A stretch of 64,000 bases of DNA. Origin: Bacteroidales bacterium. GTDB taxonomy: Bacteria; Bacteroidota; Bacteroidia; Bacteroidales; F082. The notes below the pieces were generated by a model. That model saw only the letters and a list, made by a program, of their open reading frames with translations. It ran no database searches and was not told the origin of the DNA. Numbering within the stretch: position 1 is the stretch's first letter; each line of letters begins with the position of its first letter. This document shows positions 53,760 to 62,854 of this stretch, piece after piece. The stretch spans positions 1 through 64,000 of the forward strand of contig WGGC01000031.1 in assembly GCA_015491905.1 (NCBI GenBank). Reading direction: 5' to 3'. A program made the position numbers and the translations under genes.

Positions 53760-56657
53760 ATGCCGATTATTAGAAATACAACTACAGCTCTTTTATTTTT
53801 AATTATTTCTCTTATTCTGGTAGCCGGTATTAACTGGTATGCCATCGAAAATGTTAGCACTTTAATGAATAAGGAAAAATGGGTAAGTCATACCCGTGAG
53901 GTAATGCAAAAAACTGAAATAGCAGAAAAACTAACTGCACGTATGAATACAGGTTATACAGGTTATTTATTAACCAATAACAAAAAGTATTTAACCCCTT
54001 TTATAGAAAACATTCCGGCACTGAAAATTGCAATTGCCAATCTTAAAACGATTACCTCTGATAATCCTCAACAGAAAAAAAACATAGAAAAACTTAGCAA
54101 ACTAATTAAAAAACTTACTGCCTATGCCAATAATCTTATAAACATCTATGATGAAAAAGGGATACAAAATGCTAAAGTTCTTATAAACAGTAATATTGAA
54201 AAAAATATTTTGAAAGATATACAGCAACAGTTTTTTATTATTGAACAAGAAGAAAACCGGTTACTTGCCGACAGGGCAGAGATAGTAAGACAAAAAGCTC
54301 GTTTGGTGTATTGGATTCAGATTATAGGCACATTATTGATATTTATTTTACTGCTGCTGGCTTACCGGCTAATGAAAAGAGAACTGATACGCAGAATAAA
54401 AGCCCAAAAAGAAACCATACATACTGCCGAAGAGCTGGACAGGTATTTTTCACTAACTCCGGGATTATCATTAATTTCAGATTTCAATGGCAAAGTGCAT
54501 AAACTAAACTACCGCTGGCAAAAAGAACTGGGATATTCCAAAGAAGAATTGGATACTATCAGATTTTATAAACTTGTTCATCCTGAAGACCGGCAAAAAG
54601 CCGTTGAAGCTGTAAAATCTTTGTTTATCGGAAAAAATGTTAACGATCTTCAAGTACGCATGCTAAATAAAAAAGGAGAAGCTAAATGGTGGGCATGGGC
54701 TGCTGCTGCCGATAGTAAGCGTAAACTAATTTATACTACTGCTCATAATATTCATGAGTTAAAAACCACAAAAGAAAATCTTAGTATGCTAACAGAAAGG
54801 TTTCAGTTAGCTACCCGTATCGGAAAAATTGGAATATGGGATTGGAATCTAAAAACCAATAAACTGATTGTTGACAGTATCCTGAAAGACATATACGGGA
54901 TCGGATCCGAAGAAAAAAACCTTACCTTGTTTTGGACTGAAAGACTACATCCGGAAGACCGGAAATATATGCAACAAAAAATAAGAGAAAGCATCTCTAA
55001 ACATACAGAATTTAATGAAACCTTCCGCATTATACATCCTGTTAAAGGAATAAAATATATCCAAACCATAGGAAAAGTCTTTTATGGTGAAAACGGTAAG
55101 CCACAACGGATGTTGGGAGTTAACTGGGATATTACCGAAAAAATAAAAACAGAAAGAGAGTTAAAGAAAGTCAAAGAAAAAGCAGAAGAAGCCACAAGGG
55201 CAAAAAGCCTGTTTCTTGCCAATATGAGCCATGAAATAAGAACTCCTATGAACGCTGTTTTAGGTTATATTGAGGTATTATCACGCAAACTAACAGACCC
55301 CGTTCAAAAAGAATACCTTGCTTCTATGCAGAGCAGTAGCAATGCCTTACTTAATTTAATTAATGATTTACTGGATTTTTCAAAGGCTGAATCAGGAAAA
55401 CTGACACTAAACAAGCAAAGTGCGGATATACGATATATTGTTCATGATATAGAAAGTATTTTCAGGTTAAAAGCCCAACAAAAAAACCTGGAATTTGTGG
55501 TAGAAATTGATAAAAATATTCCGGATAGTATGTTGCTGGATGAACTAAAAGTCCGCCAGATACTATTAAACTTAACATCAAATGCCATTAAGTTCACTGA
55601 TAAAGGATATGTAAAGATAAAAGTAAGTTCACAAAACATCGATTCAAAAAAGGCTGACCTAATCCTGGAAGTAAAAGATACGGGTAAAGGGATACCGGAG
55701 GAACACCATAAAAAGATATTTCAGCTTTTTGAACAGGAAGACAAAGGAATAACACGTAAATATGGCGGAACCGGATTGGGGTTGGCTATTACCATGCAAA
55801 TTGTAAAATTAATGCATGGCAGGGTTATCCTCGACAGTAAAGAAGGATCAGGCAGTACTTTCAGGATAATACTGCCGAATATTTCTATTACCGGTAAAAT
55901 GGATGTTCCTGAAAAATTAAAAGGATTTCATCTTGATAACCTTATTTTCAATCCGGCAACAATACTCATCGTAGACGATACGCCTTCTAACATTGAAGTC
56001 CTTAAAGCAATGCTCGAACCTCAGCCATTTATATTTTTAGAGGCTGCAAATGGAAGAATAGCTTTGGAAATTTTGAAACACAACAAAGTAGATTTTGTAT
56101 TCATGGATATCCGGATGCCTGAAATGGATGGTATTACAGCCATTCACGAAATAAGAAATCATGAAGACTGGTCACATATTCCAATTGTTGCGCTGTCTGC
56201 TTCATCTACTGATTTTGACTCATCACAATTAAAAAAGCATGGATTTAATGATTATGTACGGAAACCTGCCACCGAAAGTGAAATTGCCGGTGTACTGGTG
56301 AAATATCTGAAATACGAAGTTAAAAATCAGGTTAAAAATGAAGAACAACAAGAATTAAGTAAAGAAACAATCAGTAATTTTGATAATATTATATCTGAAA
56401 TCCAAAAAGAAATTATTCCTCTTCAAAAGAATTTACTGGGACTTCGTCCTCGTGCCGAAGTTAAAAATATGGCCATAGCAATTATCGATATTGGCAAAAA
56501 ATTTAAATCTGATGAAATCCTGTTTTATGGAGAAAAGCTTTTAACAGCCAATGAAAACTTCCTTTTCGAAAAAGAAAAAGAACTAATTGAAAAGTTCCCC
56601 GATTTTATTAACAACCTACAATCATTATACAATGAACACAAAAGAAAACAAAAATAA
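53760..56657 (+). CDS. Hybrid histidine kinase: CHASE3-PAS-PAS-HisKA-HATPase-REC
   Basis: 965 residues. Membrane helix (8-30), a CHASE3-like periplasmic sensor (about 35-180, with MNTGYTGYLLTNNKKYL), a second membrane helix (about 187-207), two PAS domains (about 225-340 and 345-460), a coiled linker, HisKA with LANMSHEIRTPMNAVLG (His491), HATPase_c (QILLNLTSNAIKF; DTGKGIPEEHHKKIF; GGTGLGLAI) and a receiver with FVFMDIRMPEMDG (Asp783). The last 100 residues form a helical extension shared with the 58024 kinase and lacking histidine. It overlaps the next gene by 26 bases. Signal unknown. Confidence 0.92.
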   Translation: MPIIRNTTTALLFLIISLILVAGINWYAIENVSTLMNKEKWVSHTREVMQKTEIAEKLTARMNTGYTGYLLTNNKKYLTPFIENIPALKIAIANLKTITSDNPQQKKNIEKLSKLIKKLTAYANNLINIYDEKGIQNAKVLINSNIEKNILKDIQQQFFIIEQEENRLLADRAEIVRQKARLVYWIQIIGTLLIFILLLLAYRLMKRELIRRIKAQKETIHTAEELDRYFSLTPGLSLISDFNGKVHKLNYRWQKELGYSKEELDTIRFYKLVHPEDRQKAVEAVKSLFIGKNVNDLQVRMLNKKGEAKWWAWAAAADSKRKLIYTTAHNIHELKTTKENLSMLTERFQLATRIGKIGIWDWNLKTNKLIVDSILKDIYGIGSEEKNLTLFWTERLHPEDRKYMQQKIRESISKHTEFNETFRIIHPVKGIKYIQTIGKVFYGENGKPQRMLGVNWDITEKIKTERELKKVKEKAEEATRAKSLFLANMSHEIRTPMNAVLGYIEVLSRKLTDPVQKEYLASMQSSSNALLNLINDLLDFSKAESGKLTLNKQSADIRYIVHDIESIFRLKAQQKNLEFVVEIDKNIPDSMLLDELKVRQILLNLTSNAIKFTDKGYVKIKVSSQNIDSKKADLILEVKDTGKGIPEEHHKKIFQLFEQEDKGITRKYGGTGLGLAITMQIVKLMHGRVILDSKEGSGSTFRIILPNISITGKMDVPEKLKGFHLDNLIFNPATILIVDDTPSNIEVLKAMLEPQPFIFLEAANGRIALEILKHNKVDFVFMDIRMPEMDGITAIHEIRNHEDWSHIPIVALSASSTDFDSSQLKKHGFNDYVRKPATESEIAGVLVKYLKYEVKNQVKNEEQQELSKETISNFDNIISEIQKEIIPLQKNLLGLRPRAEVKNMAIAIIDIGKKFKSDEILFYGEKLLTANENFLFEKEKELIEKFPDFINNLQSLYNEHKRKQK

Positions 56658-57816
56658 CAGAATACTTATTGTTGACGACAACCCACGTAACGTCGAAGTT
56701 GTTGCCAGTCTGCTCTCTGCCGGTAATTATGACTTTGAATTTGCAGGTACCGGTGAAGAAGGATTACAATGGCTTGATAGAAAATCATTCGATTTAATTT
56801 TAATGGACGTAATGATGCCGGGAATGAATGGTTATGAGACTTGCCGTATTATAAAGAAAAGAGAAGACTACAGCGAAGTTCCGGTAATTTTTCTTACTGC
56901 AAAAACAGATACAGAAAGCCTTTCCAAAGCCTTTGAAGCTGGGGGTGTAGATTATGTATCAAAGCCTTTTCGTCCTGAAGAACTAATGGCAAGAGTGGCC
57001 ACCCATCTGGAACTGAAACAACGCCGCGAAGAGTTAAAACAACTAAATGCTCAGTTGGAAGATAAGGTGAAAGAAAGGACATTAAAATTAGAAGAATCCA
57101 ATAAAAAACTAACTATCGCTTTAAAAGATCTGCAAGAACTTGATCAGGTAAAAACCGACTTTTTACACATGGTAAGTCATGAACTTCGTACCCCGTTAAA
57201 CGGTATTATGGGAGGGATATCCCTGATAAAAGACAGTGAGATTTCGGAAGAAGTAAATGAATATTTTCAGATTTTGGAAGAATCGGGCAAAAGGCTGGAA
57301 GCTTTTTCCATTCAGGCACTAAATATTACTCAATTACAAACTAAAGGATCATCGGCACTAAAACGGGAAAATTTCTCCCTTTCAGACTTTCTAAATTCTT
57401 TTAAGAAAGAATATGCACAAGACAATAAGTTGCCGGCCGGTCAAATAAAAATAAAAAGTAATACTTCCGGAGAAATATTTGCTGATAAGGAGTATGTTAA
57501 AGAAATATTTAAAATTCTACTGGACAACTCTTTTCGCTACGCCGGAAAAGACAAACCAGTAGAAATAGAAATAAATGATGCTGATGATACTGTTAAATGT
57601 ATCATTACTGACCATGGAAAAGGCTTTCCTGATAAAATGCTAAAGCCCAGCATGCTAAATTATACTCCGGGTGTAGAGCATCAGGATAAACGTACCGGTT
57701 TAAATTTGCATTTTTGCACCTTAACTATGCATCTGCACAATGGAAATCTTGAATTATCAAATGTTCAAAATAATGGTGCCAGAGTTATATTAACTTTTCC
57801 AAAGAAAAAAATATAA
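56632..57816 (+). CDS. Receiver-histidine kinase protein (REC-coiled coil-HisKA-HATPase)
   Basis: 394 residues. The N-terminal receiver begins RILIVDDNPRNVEVVASLL with phospho-Asp59 in LILMDVMMPGMNGYE and the conserved Lys in GGVDYVSKPFRPEEL. A coiled-coil (QRREELKQLNAQLEDKVKERTLKLEESNKKL) leads to HisKA with HMVSHELRTPLNG (His183) and a HATPase domain (LLDNSFRYAG; DHGKGFPDKM). The track starts at 56587; the ATG at 56632 (MNTKENKNNRILIVDD) fits the receiver and overlaps the upstream kinase by 26 bases, suggesting coupled translation. It may receive phosphate from the upstream kinase. No DNA-binding domain. Confidence 0.9.
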   Translation: MNTKENKNNRILIVDDNPRNVEVVASLLSAGNYDFEFAGTGEEGLQWLDRKSFDLILMDVMMPGMNGYETCRIIKKREDYSEVPVIFLTAKTDTESLSKAFEAGGVDYVSKPFRPEELMARVATHLELKQRREELKQLNAQLEDKVKERTLKLEESNKKLTIALKDLQELDQVKTDFLHMVSHELRTPLNGIMGGISLIKDSEISEEVNEYFQILEESGKRLEAFSIQALNITQLQTKGSSALKRENFSLSDFLNSFKKEYAQDNKLPAGQIKIKSNTSGEIFADKEYVKEIFKILLDNSFRYAGKDKPVEIEINDADDTVKCIITDHGKGFPDKMLKPSMLNYTPGVEHQDKRTGLNLHFCTLTMHLHNGNLELSNVQNNGARVILTFPKKKI

Positions 57817-57968
57817 TATTTTTAAAATAACAGGCATAAAAATTAATTAAATGTTATTTAATTAGCATATAAAGCACTTTAAAAAACATATTCATAAATT
57901 TTTTATTTCGTTTTGTATTTTATTATAAAATTAATCATAAACCTATAAATTTCAATTGTAACAACTAA

Positions 57969-58003
57969 AGCATATTATAACATCATAGATCTTATAATAT
58001 GCT
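57969..58003. promoter_or_regulatory. Perfect 12-bp inverted repeat upstream of the multi-PAS kinase
   Basis: AGCATATTATAA and TTATAATATGCT flank an 11-base spacer, ending 20 bases before the kinase ATG. It has no T run, so it is more likely an operator or a leader hairpin than a terminator. Role inferred from position only. Confidence 0.5.
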
Positions 58004-58023
58004 AATAATTTAATAAACAGATA

Positions 58024-61000
58024 ATGGATAATAACAGCATCAGTTATAAATACTGGGAAGAAATATTAAATCATCTACCTGTTATAATATTTGAGACAGA
58101 CATAACAAATAAACTCACATATTTAAGTGATAATATTTCTAAAATATTGGGGTACAGTAAAAAAGACTTACTTGGAAAATACGCAATTGAACTATTCCAT
58201 AAGGAAGATCGTGAAAAGCTACTTGAAAATATAAAAAAAAAACTATCAAAAAACAATTCTGAAACATACCATTATCGCATAAAAAGAAAAAACGGAACCT
58301 ATGCAACTGTAATTTTACGTTCAACTGCATTGTGGAAAAACAGAAAACCCACAGGTTTATTGGGAATTGGATTAGACATATCTAAATCCGAAGCATTAAA
58401 AAAAGATTTGGCAGACAGCGAAAATCGTTATAGAAGTTTATTTATCAATGCCGGTATCGGCATTTACCGTACTACCCCCGAAGGTGAAGTTGTAACTGTT
58501 AACCCTGCAATGCTGGAAATATTGGGATATGATTCGGCAGAAGAATTAACAGGGAGAAATTTTATAAAAAAACAAACTGAAGCAGGGTACAATAGAAATG
58601 AATTTAAATCACTGCTGGAAAATGAAGGAGAAATTTCAGGATATGAATCTGTCTGGAAAAGAAAAGACGGAAAGAAAATTTGGATTCGTGAAAATGCAGT
58701 TGCCATTAAAGATAAAACAGGCAAAACATTATTTTATGATGGCACAATAGAAGATATCACTTTTCAGAAGCAAGCTGATTTTTTATTACAAAAACAACAG
58801 CATTTATCACTGATTAGTGAACAAATGGCAAAATTGGGCAGTTGGGAAGAGGATTTAGAAACAGGCACCGTTATTTGGTCGCCGGAAGAATACCGTATCT
58901 TTGAGATACCGCAAGGAACTATCCCGTCAGAAGAATTATTTTTCAGTAAAATTCACCCTGCCGACAAACAGAAATTGATGGTTCGCGAAAAATTACTTTC
59001 CTCAAGGTCAGGAAAAATTGAACTTGAATACCGGATTATTGCAAATGGAAAGGTAAAATGGATTCGTTCTATTATGGACAGTCACCGAAATAAAAAAGGG
59101 AAAGTTTCTGTTTTATTTGGTGTGGATATGGACATAACCCGGCAGAAAGAACAGGAAGAGCAGTTAATGAGACAAAAAAACTTACTGGAACAAGCACAGG
59201 AGATAGGTAAAATTGGCAGCTGGGAACTTGATATTAAAACAAATAAAGTTTATGCTTCCCCTCAGCTTGCAAGTATGTATGGAGTTAAAATAAAAGATAA
59301 TTATAGTTTAGAAGATTTTACCAAACAAATATATCCGGCTGATATTAAAGACAGAGGCATTGCACGTGGTAAGTGGGACGTACTAAAAAAAGGGACATTT
59401 GACAGCACCTACCGTATTGTAATCAATAATAATATAAAATGGATTAATGCAAAAGGGAAAGTTTTATATAGTGATACCGGCGAACCTTTAAAAATAATTG
59501 CAGCTGTTCAGGATATTACCAGGCAAAAACAAAACGAAGAAGACCTGAAAAATCTGGAACGCCAAAAAACAGCTCTCTTAAATGCAATTCCTGATATGAT
59601 ACTTTTAGTAGACAAAGAAGGAATTATTTTAGATTATATAGAAGGAAAAGATGTAAAGGAGAAAAGGGGAAAAGCTATCATAGGAAAAAAACTGATAGAG
59701 ATATACCCCTATAATGAAGCACGGAGACGACAAGCTATATTACAAGAATCTATTACTAAAGGAGTTATTTTATCTGAGATTCTTACCATGCAATTTAAAG
59801 AAAACACCAGACACTTTGAAGTAAACATTAGTCCTGTAGATGATAATAAAGCCGTAGTATCCGTTAGAGACGTAACCGTTAAAGAAGATACACACCGGGA
59901 AATACTCAAATACAATGAACAATTAATGGTTTACGCCAAAGCTTTGGAAGAGAGTCCGGTATCGATAGTTATTACTGATGCTAATGCTACTATAGAATAT
60001 GTTAACAAACATATCACAAAAAATTCCGGTTATTCAGCTGAAGAATTAATTGGAAAACATACCCGCATTTTTAAATCCGGTTATTATGATAATAACTTTT
60101 ATGCAGAATTATGGGAAACCTTACTGTCAGGGAAAATATGGAAAGGAGAATTTTTAAATAAGAAAAAAAACGGAGAATTATATTGGGAGTCTGCTTTAAT
60201 ATCGCCAATAAAAAATAAATCCGGGAATATAATACATTTCGTTGCTGTAAAAGAAGATATTACCAGACGCAAAAAAGAATACCGGTTATTACAGGAAAGA
60301 GCTGCCATTGTTAATTCTTCCAATGCAATAATATTAAGTAAAGACCTTAATGGTATAATTACCAGCTGGAACCGGGGAGCAGAAAAAGTATTTGGTTATA
60401 AAGAGGAAGAAATGATAGGAATGCCAGTCAATATCATTATGCCGCCTTCTTTAAAAAAAGAATTAAATGAATTTACAAAAAGCATAGTAGAAGGTAAAAT
60501 TATAGAAGATTTTCAAACCAAAAGAATTTGTAAAAATGGAAAAGAAGTAGATGTATCACTTAATCTTTCCGGAGTTAAAAATGAAAAAGGAGAGCTCACG
60601 GGTATTGCCTATGTAGGGCACGACATAACAAAACAAAAACAACTTGAAAAAGAAATTACTGCCGCTAAAGAGAAAGCGGAAGAATCTACCCGTATTAAAA
60701 GTTTATTTCTTGCCAATATAAGTCATGAAATACGTACTCCTTTAAATGCTATATTAGGATTTTCAGATATTTTATCCAAACGATTGAAAGATCCTGTAGA
60801 AAGAGATTATGTAAATTCAATGCAAAGCAGCGGAAAAGCACTGTTAAGTCTTGTTAACGACTTACTGGACCTTTCAAAGGCAGAAGCTGGAAAAATGGAA
60901 TTAAACTGGCAAACCACCGACATACGTTTTTTAGTATACGATATAGAAAGTATCTTCAGACTAAAAGCAAACCGGAAACAATTAGATTTCAAAATCATTA

Positions 61001-62127
61001 TTGATAAAGATATTCCCAAAGATTTGTTTATTGACGAATTGAAAATAAGACAGATTTTATTAAATTTAACCTCCAATGCTATAAAATTTACAGAAAAAGG
61101 GTTTGTTAAAATAACAGTAAAAGCAATAAACATTGAAGAAGACACTACCGATTTAATCCTTGAAGTTAAAGACAGCGGAAAAGGTATCCCATCACAATAC
61201 CACAAAAAGATATTTAATCTTTTTGAACAAGAAGATGAAGAAATAAGTACCCGTTATGGAGGTACCGGGCTTGGATTATCGATAACCAATCAGATAGTTA
61301 CGCAAATGCATGGAAAAATTGAATTGGAAAGTGAAGAAGGAAAAGGCAGTACCTTCAGGGTGATACTACCAAATATTTCAATGACAGGAGAAAAGCCGGT
61401 AAAAAAAACTTTTGAAAAAGAAGTAGAAGCTCCAATAGTTTACAAACCTGCTACTATTTTGATAGTAGATGATACAGAAAATAATCGTAAGGTATTACGA
61501 GGATTTCTGGAAGATTTTCCATTTACCATTTTTGAAGCTGAGGATGGTAACATAGCACTTAAAAAGCTATCTGAAAACAAACCAGACCTTGTTTTTATGG
61601 ATATTCGCATGCCTGGGATGGATGGAATTACTGCTGTAAAAAAGATTAGGGAAAATGAGGAATGGTCACATTTACCGGTAGTAGCACTCACAGCATCTTC
61701 AAGTGAATATGAAGGAAGAAAACTAAAAGACAAAGGATTTACTGCCTATTTAAGAAAGCCCGCTTCTCCCAAACAAATTGAAAAAACACTACAGGAATTC
61801 CTGCCATTTTCAACAAAAACCGAAAAAAAACCCGCTCCGTTGACAGCTAAAACAAAGGAAAATATTGAAGCAATATACATTACTTTACAAGAAAAGGTGA
61901 TCCCACTGCAAAAAGAATTGTTGGGAATAAAACCCCGCCGGCAGGTGAATGAATTAGCCCGGATTATTATTAAAATTGGGAAATCGTTATCTTCTGAAGA
62001 AGTAAAACGGTATGGCGAGAAACTATTATCAGCCAATACCAATTTTCAGATAACCAAAGAAAAGGAATTGATAGATAACCTGCCATTTTGGATAGAACAG
62101 TTAAAGAAAAGAGCACAGGAAGATTAA
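58024..62127 (+). CDS. Multi-PAS hybrid histidine kinase
   Basis: 1367 residues, no membrane helix, so a cytosolic sensor. About seven PAS domains run from residue 7 to 880 (for example VIIFETDITNKLTYLSDNISKILGYS; GSWEEDLETGTVIWSPEEYRIF; SIVITDANATIEYVNKHITKNSGYS; IILSKDLNGIITSWNRGAEKVFGY), then HisKA with LANISHEIRTPLNAILG (His901), HATPase_c (LLNLTSNAIKF, GGTGLGLSI), a receiver with LVFMDIRMPGMDG (Asp1193) and a C-terminal helical extension without histidine. From HisKA to the end it is clearly paralogous to the 53760 kinase. No dedicated response regulator follows. Confidence 0.92.
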   Translation: MDNNSISYKYWEEILNHLPVIIFETDITNKLTYLSDNISKILGYSKKDLLGKYAIELFHKEDREKLLENIKKKLSKNNSETYHYRIKRKNGTYATVILRSTALWKNRKPTGLLGIGLDISKSEALKKDLADSENRYRSLFINAGIGIYRTTPEGEVVTVNPAMLEILGYDSAEELTGRNFIKKQTEAGYNRNEFKSLLENEGEISGYESVWKRKDGKKIWIRENAVAIKDKTGKTLFYDGTIEDITFQKQADFLLQKQQHLSLISEQMAKLGSWEEDLETGTVIWSPEEYRIFEIPQGTIPSEELFFSKIHPADKQKLMVREKLLSSRSGKIELEYRIIANGKVKWIRSIMDSHRNKKGKVSVLFGVDMDITRQKEQEEQLMRQKNLLEQAQEIGKIGSWELDIKTNKVYASPQLASMYGVKIKDNYSLEDFTKQIYPADIKDRGIARGKWDVLKKGTFDSTYRIVINNNIKWINAKGKVLYSDTGEPLKIIAAVQDITRQKQNEEDLKNLERQKTALLNAIPDMILLVDKEGIILDYIEGKDVKEKRGKAIIGKKLIEIYPYNEARRRQAILQESITKGVILSEILTMQFKENTRHFEVNISPVDDNKAVVSVRDVTVKEDTHREILKYNEQLMVYAKALEESPVSIVITDANATIEYVNKHITKNSGYSAEELIGKHTRIFKSGYYDNNFYAELWETLLSGKIWKGEFLNKKKNGELYWESALISPIKNKSGNIIHFVAVKEDITRRKKEYRLLQERAAIVNSSNAIILSKDLNGIITSWNRGAEKVFGYKEEEMIGMPVNIIMPPSLKKELNEFTKSIVEGKIIEDFQTKRICKNGKEVDVSLNLSGVKNEKGELTGIAYVGHDITKQKQLEKEITAAKEKAEESTRIKSLFLANISHEIRTPLNAILGFSDILSKRLKDPVERDYVNSMQSSGKALLSLVNDLLDLSKAEAGKMELNWQTTDIRFLVYDIESIFRLKANRKQLDFKIIIDKDIPKDLFIDELKIRQILLNLTSNAIKFTEKGFVKITVKAINIEEDTTDLILEVKDSGKGIPSQYHKKIFNLFEQEDEEISTRYGGTGLGLSITNQIVTQMHGKIELESEEGKGSTFRVILPNISMTGEKPVKKTFEKEVEAPIVYKPATILIVDDTENNRKVLRGFLEDFPFTIFEAEDGNIALKKLSENKPDLVFMDIRMPGMDGITAVKKIRENEEWSHLPVVALTASSSEYEGRKLKDKGFTAYLRKPASPKQIEKTLQEFLPFSTKTEKKPAPLTAKTKENIEAIYITLQEKVIPLQKELLGIKPRRQVNELARIIIKIGKSLSSEEVKRYGEKLLSANTNFQITKEKELIDNLPFWIEQLKKRAQED

Positions 62128-62216
62128 TTTATTTGAAAAAAAGTCATAACCCGGATAAAAAAGCCTGAAAAATGCAATTTTATTGCTTTTTGCAACAATG
62201 TTGCAACACATGAAAA

Positions 62217-62250
62217 CAAAAAAACCCTCTAAATCGAATATTTAGAGAGT
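62217..62250 (-). terminator. Minus-strand terminator after tRNA-Met
   Basis: On the minus strand CTCTAAAT-ATTCG-ATTTAGAG is followed by GGTTTTTTT, 9-20 bases past the tRNA. Confidence 0.8.
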
Positions 62251-62258
62251 TTAATTTG

Positions 62259-62332
62259 TAGCGAGACCGAGAATTGAACTCGGGACCTCCGGGTTATGAA
62301 TCCGACGCTCTAACCAACTGAGCTACCTCGCC
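62259..62332 (-). tRNA. tRNA-Met (anticodon CAT)
   Basis: On the minus strand: acceptor GGCGAGG, D arm GCTCAGTTGGTTAGAGC, anticodon loop TTCATAA (CAT), T arm CCGAG-TTCAATT-CTCGG, acceptor TCTCGCT and discriminator A. The 3' CCA is not encoded, unlike the tRNA-Gly. Elongator Met is the best call; a lysidine-modified tRNA-Ile with a CAT anticodon cannot be excluded by eye. Confidence 0.9.
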
Positions 62333-62345
62333 AGAATTGAGGGTG

Positions 62346-62353
62346 CAAAATTA
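62346..62353 (-). promoter_or_regulatory. -7 box (TAnnTTTG) for tRNA-Met
   Basis: The minus strand reads TAATTTTG, 13 bases before the first base of the tRNA. Confidence 0.5.
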
Positions 62354-62854
62354 AAAAAATTCGTCAAACTACAAGGGATTATTATAAATATTTGATAAAA
62401 TATTTAACGTACAAAGTATAAGAAATACAGTCCGGGAAAAAGTGCAAATAACAACTTAGGTATAATGAGAGGTTAATATTTCTATAAAAGCAAATTCTTC
62501 GATTCCTTCCCCTACCCTCTTATTCAGTGGGGAGGCCATAGGCTAACAATTTAATAATGTTCGTGAATCTTATCCTTCTGACGTCATTTTACTTCATCAC
62601 TCATAGGTAATGTGGTACATGTTATGTGTTGCGGCCGTAATAGAAGTGAAAAGCCCACAGGTTAAAGGCCTATGGAGGCTTCCGGATGCGGGGCGACCTT
62701 GGAAGCCACCGCATACGGTTAGCCGGTCAGGGGCTTTAACCGAGGACTTGTAACGGATAGTACGAAATGTCCGCCCTGAAAAATATAAATTTTACCATTC
62801 ACCCATGGATAAATGTCATTATTTTTTTTGTTCGGAAAGTAAAATCCCACATCA
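62354..62854. other. Long intergenic region with GC-rich element
   Basis: About 500 bases between tRNA-Met and the thioesterase. The only recognisable structure is the GC-rich repeat copy B (62631-62776). The 62400-62630 part contains a G/C-richer patch (CCCTACCCTC...GTGGGGAGG) but no ORF or RNA that I recognise. Confidence 0.55.
62631..62776 (+). repeat. GC-rich structured intergenic element, copy B
   Basis: 146 bp. Left end GCGGCCGTAATAGAAGTGAA then AAGCCC; right end GGACTTGTAACGGATAG...GTCCGCCC. Internal pairings include GGTTAAAG with CTTTAACC, GGCTTCC with GGAAGCC, and ATGCGG with CCGCAT. Ends align with copies A and C. Confidence 0.75.

Noticed and set aside
56310-56657. HPt domain at the end of the first hybrid kinase
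   Set aside because: No histidine in the aligned helical core; reported as a finding about an unnamed extension rather than as an HPt.
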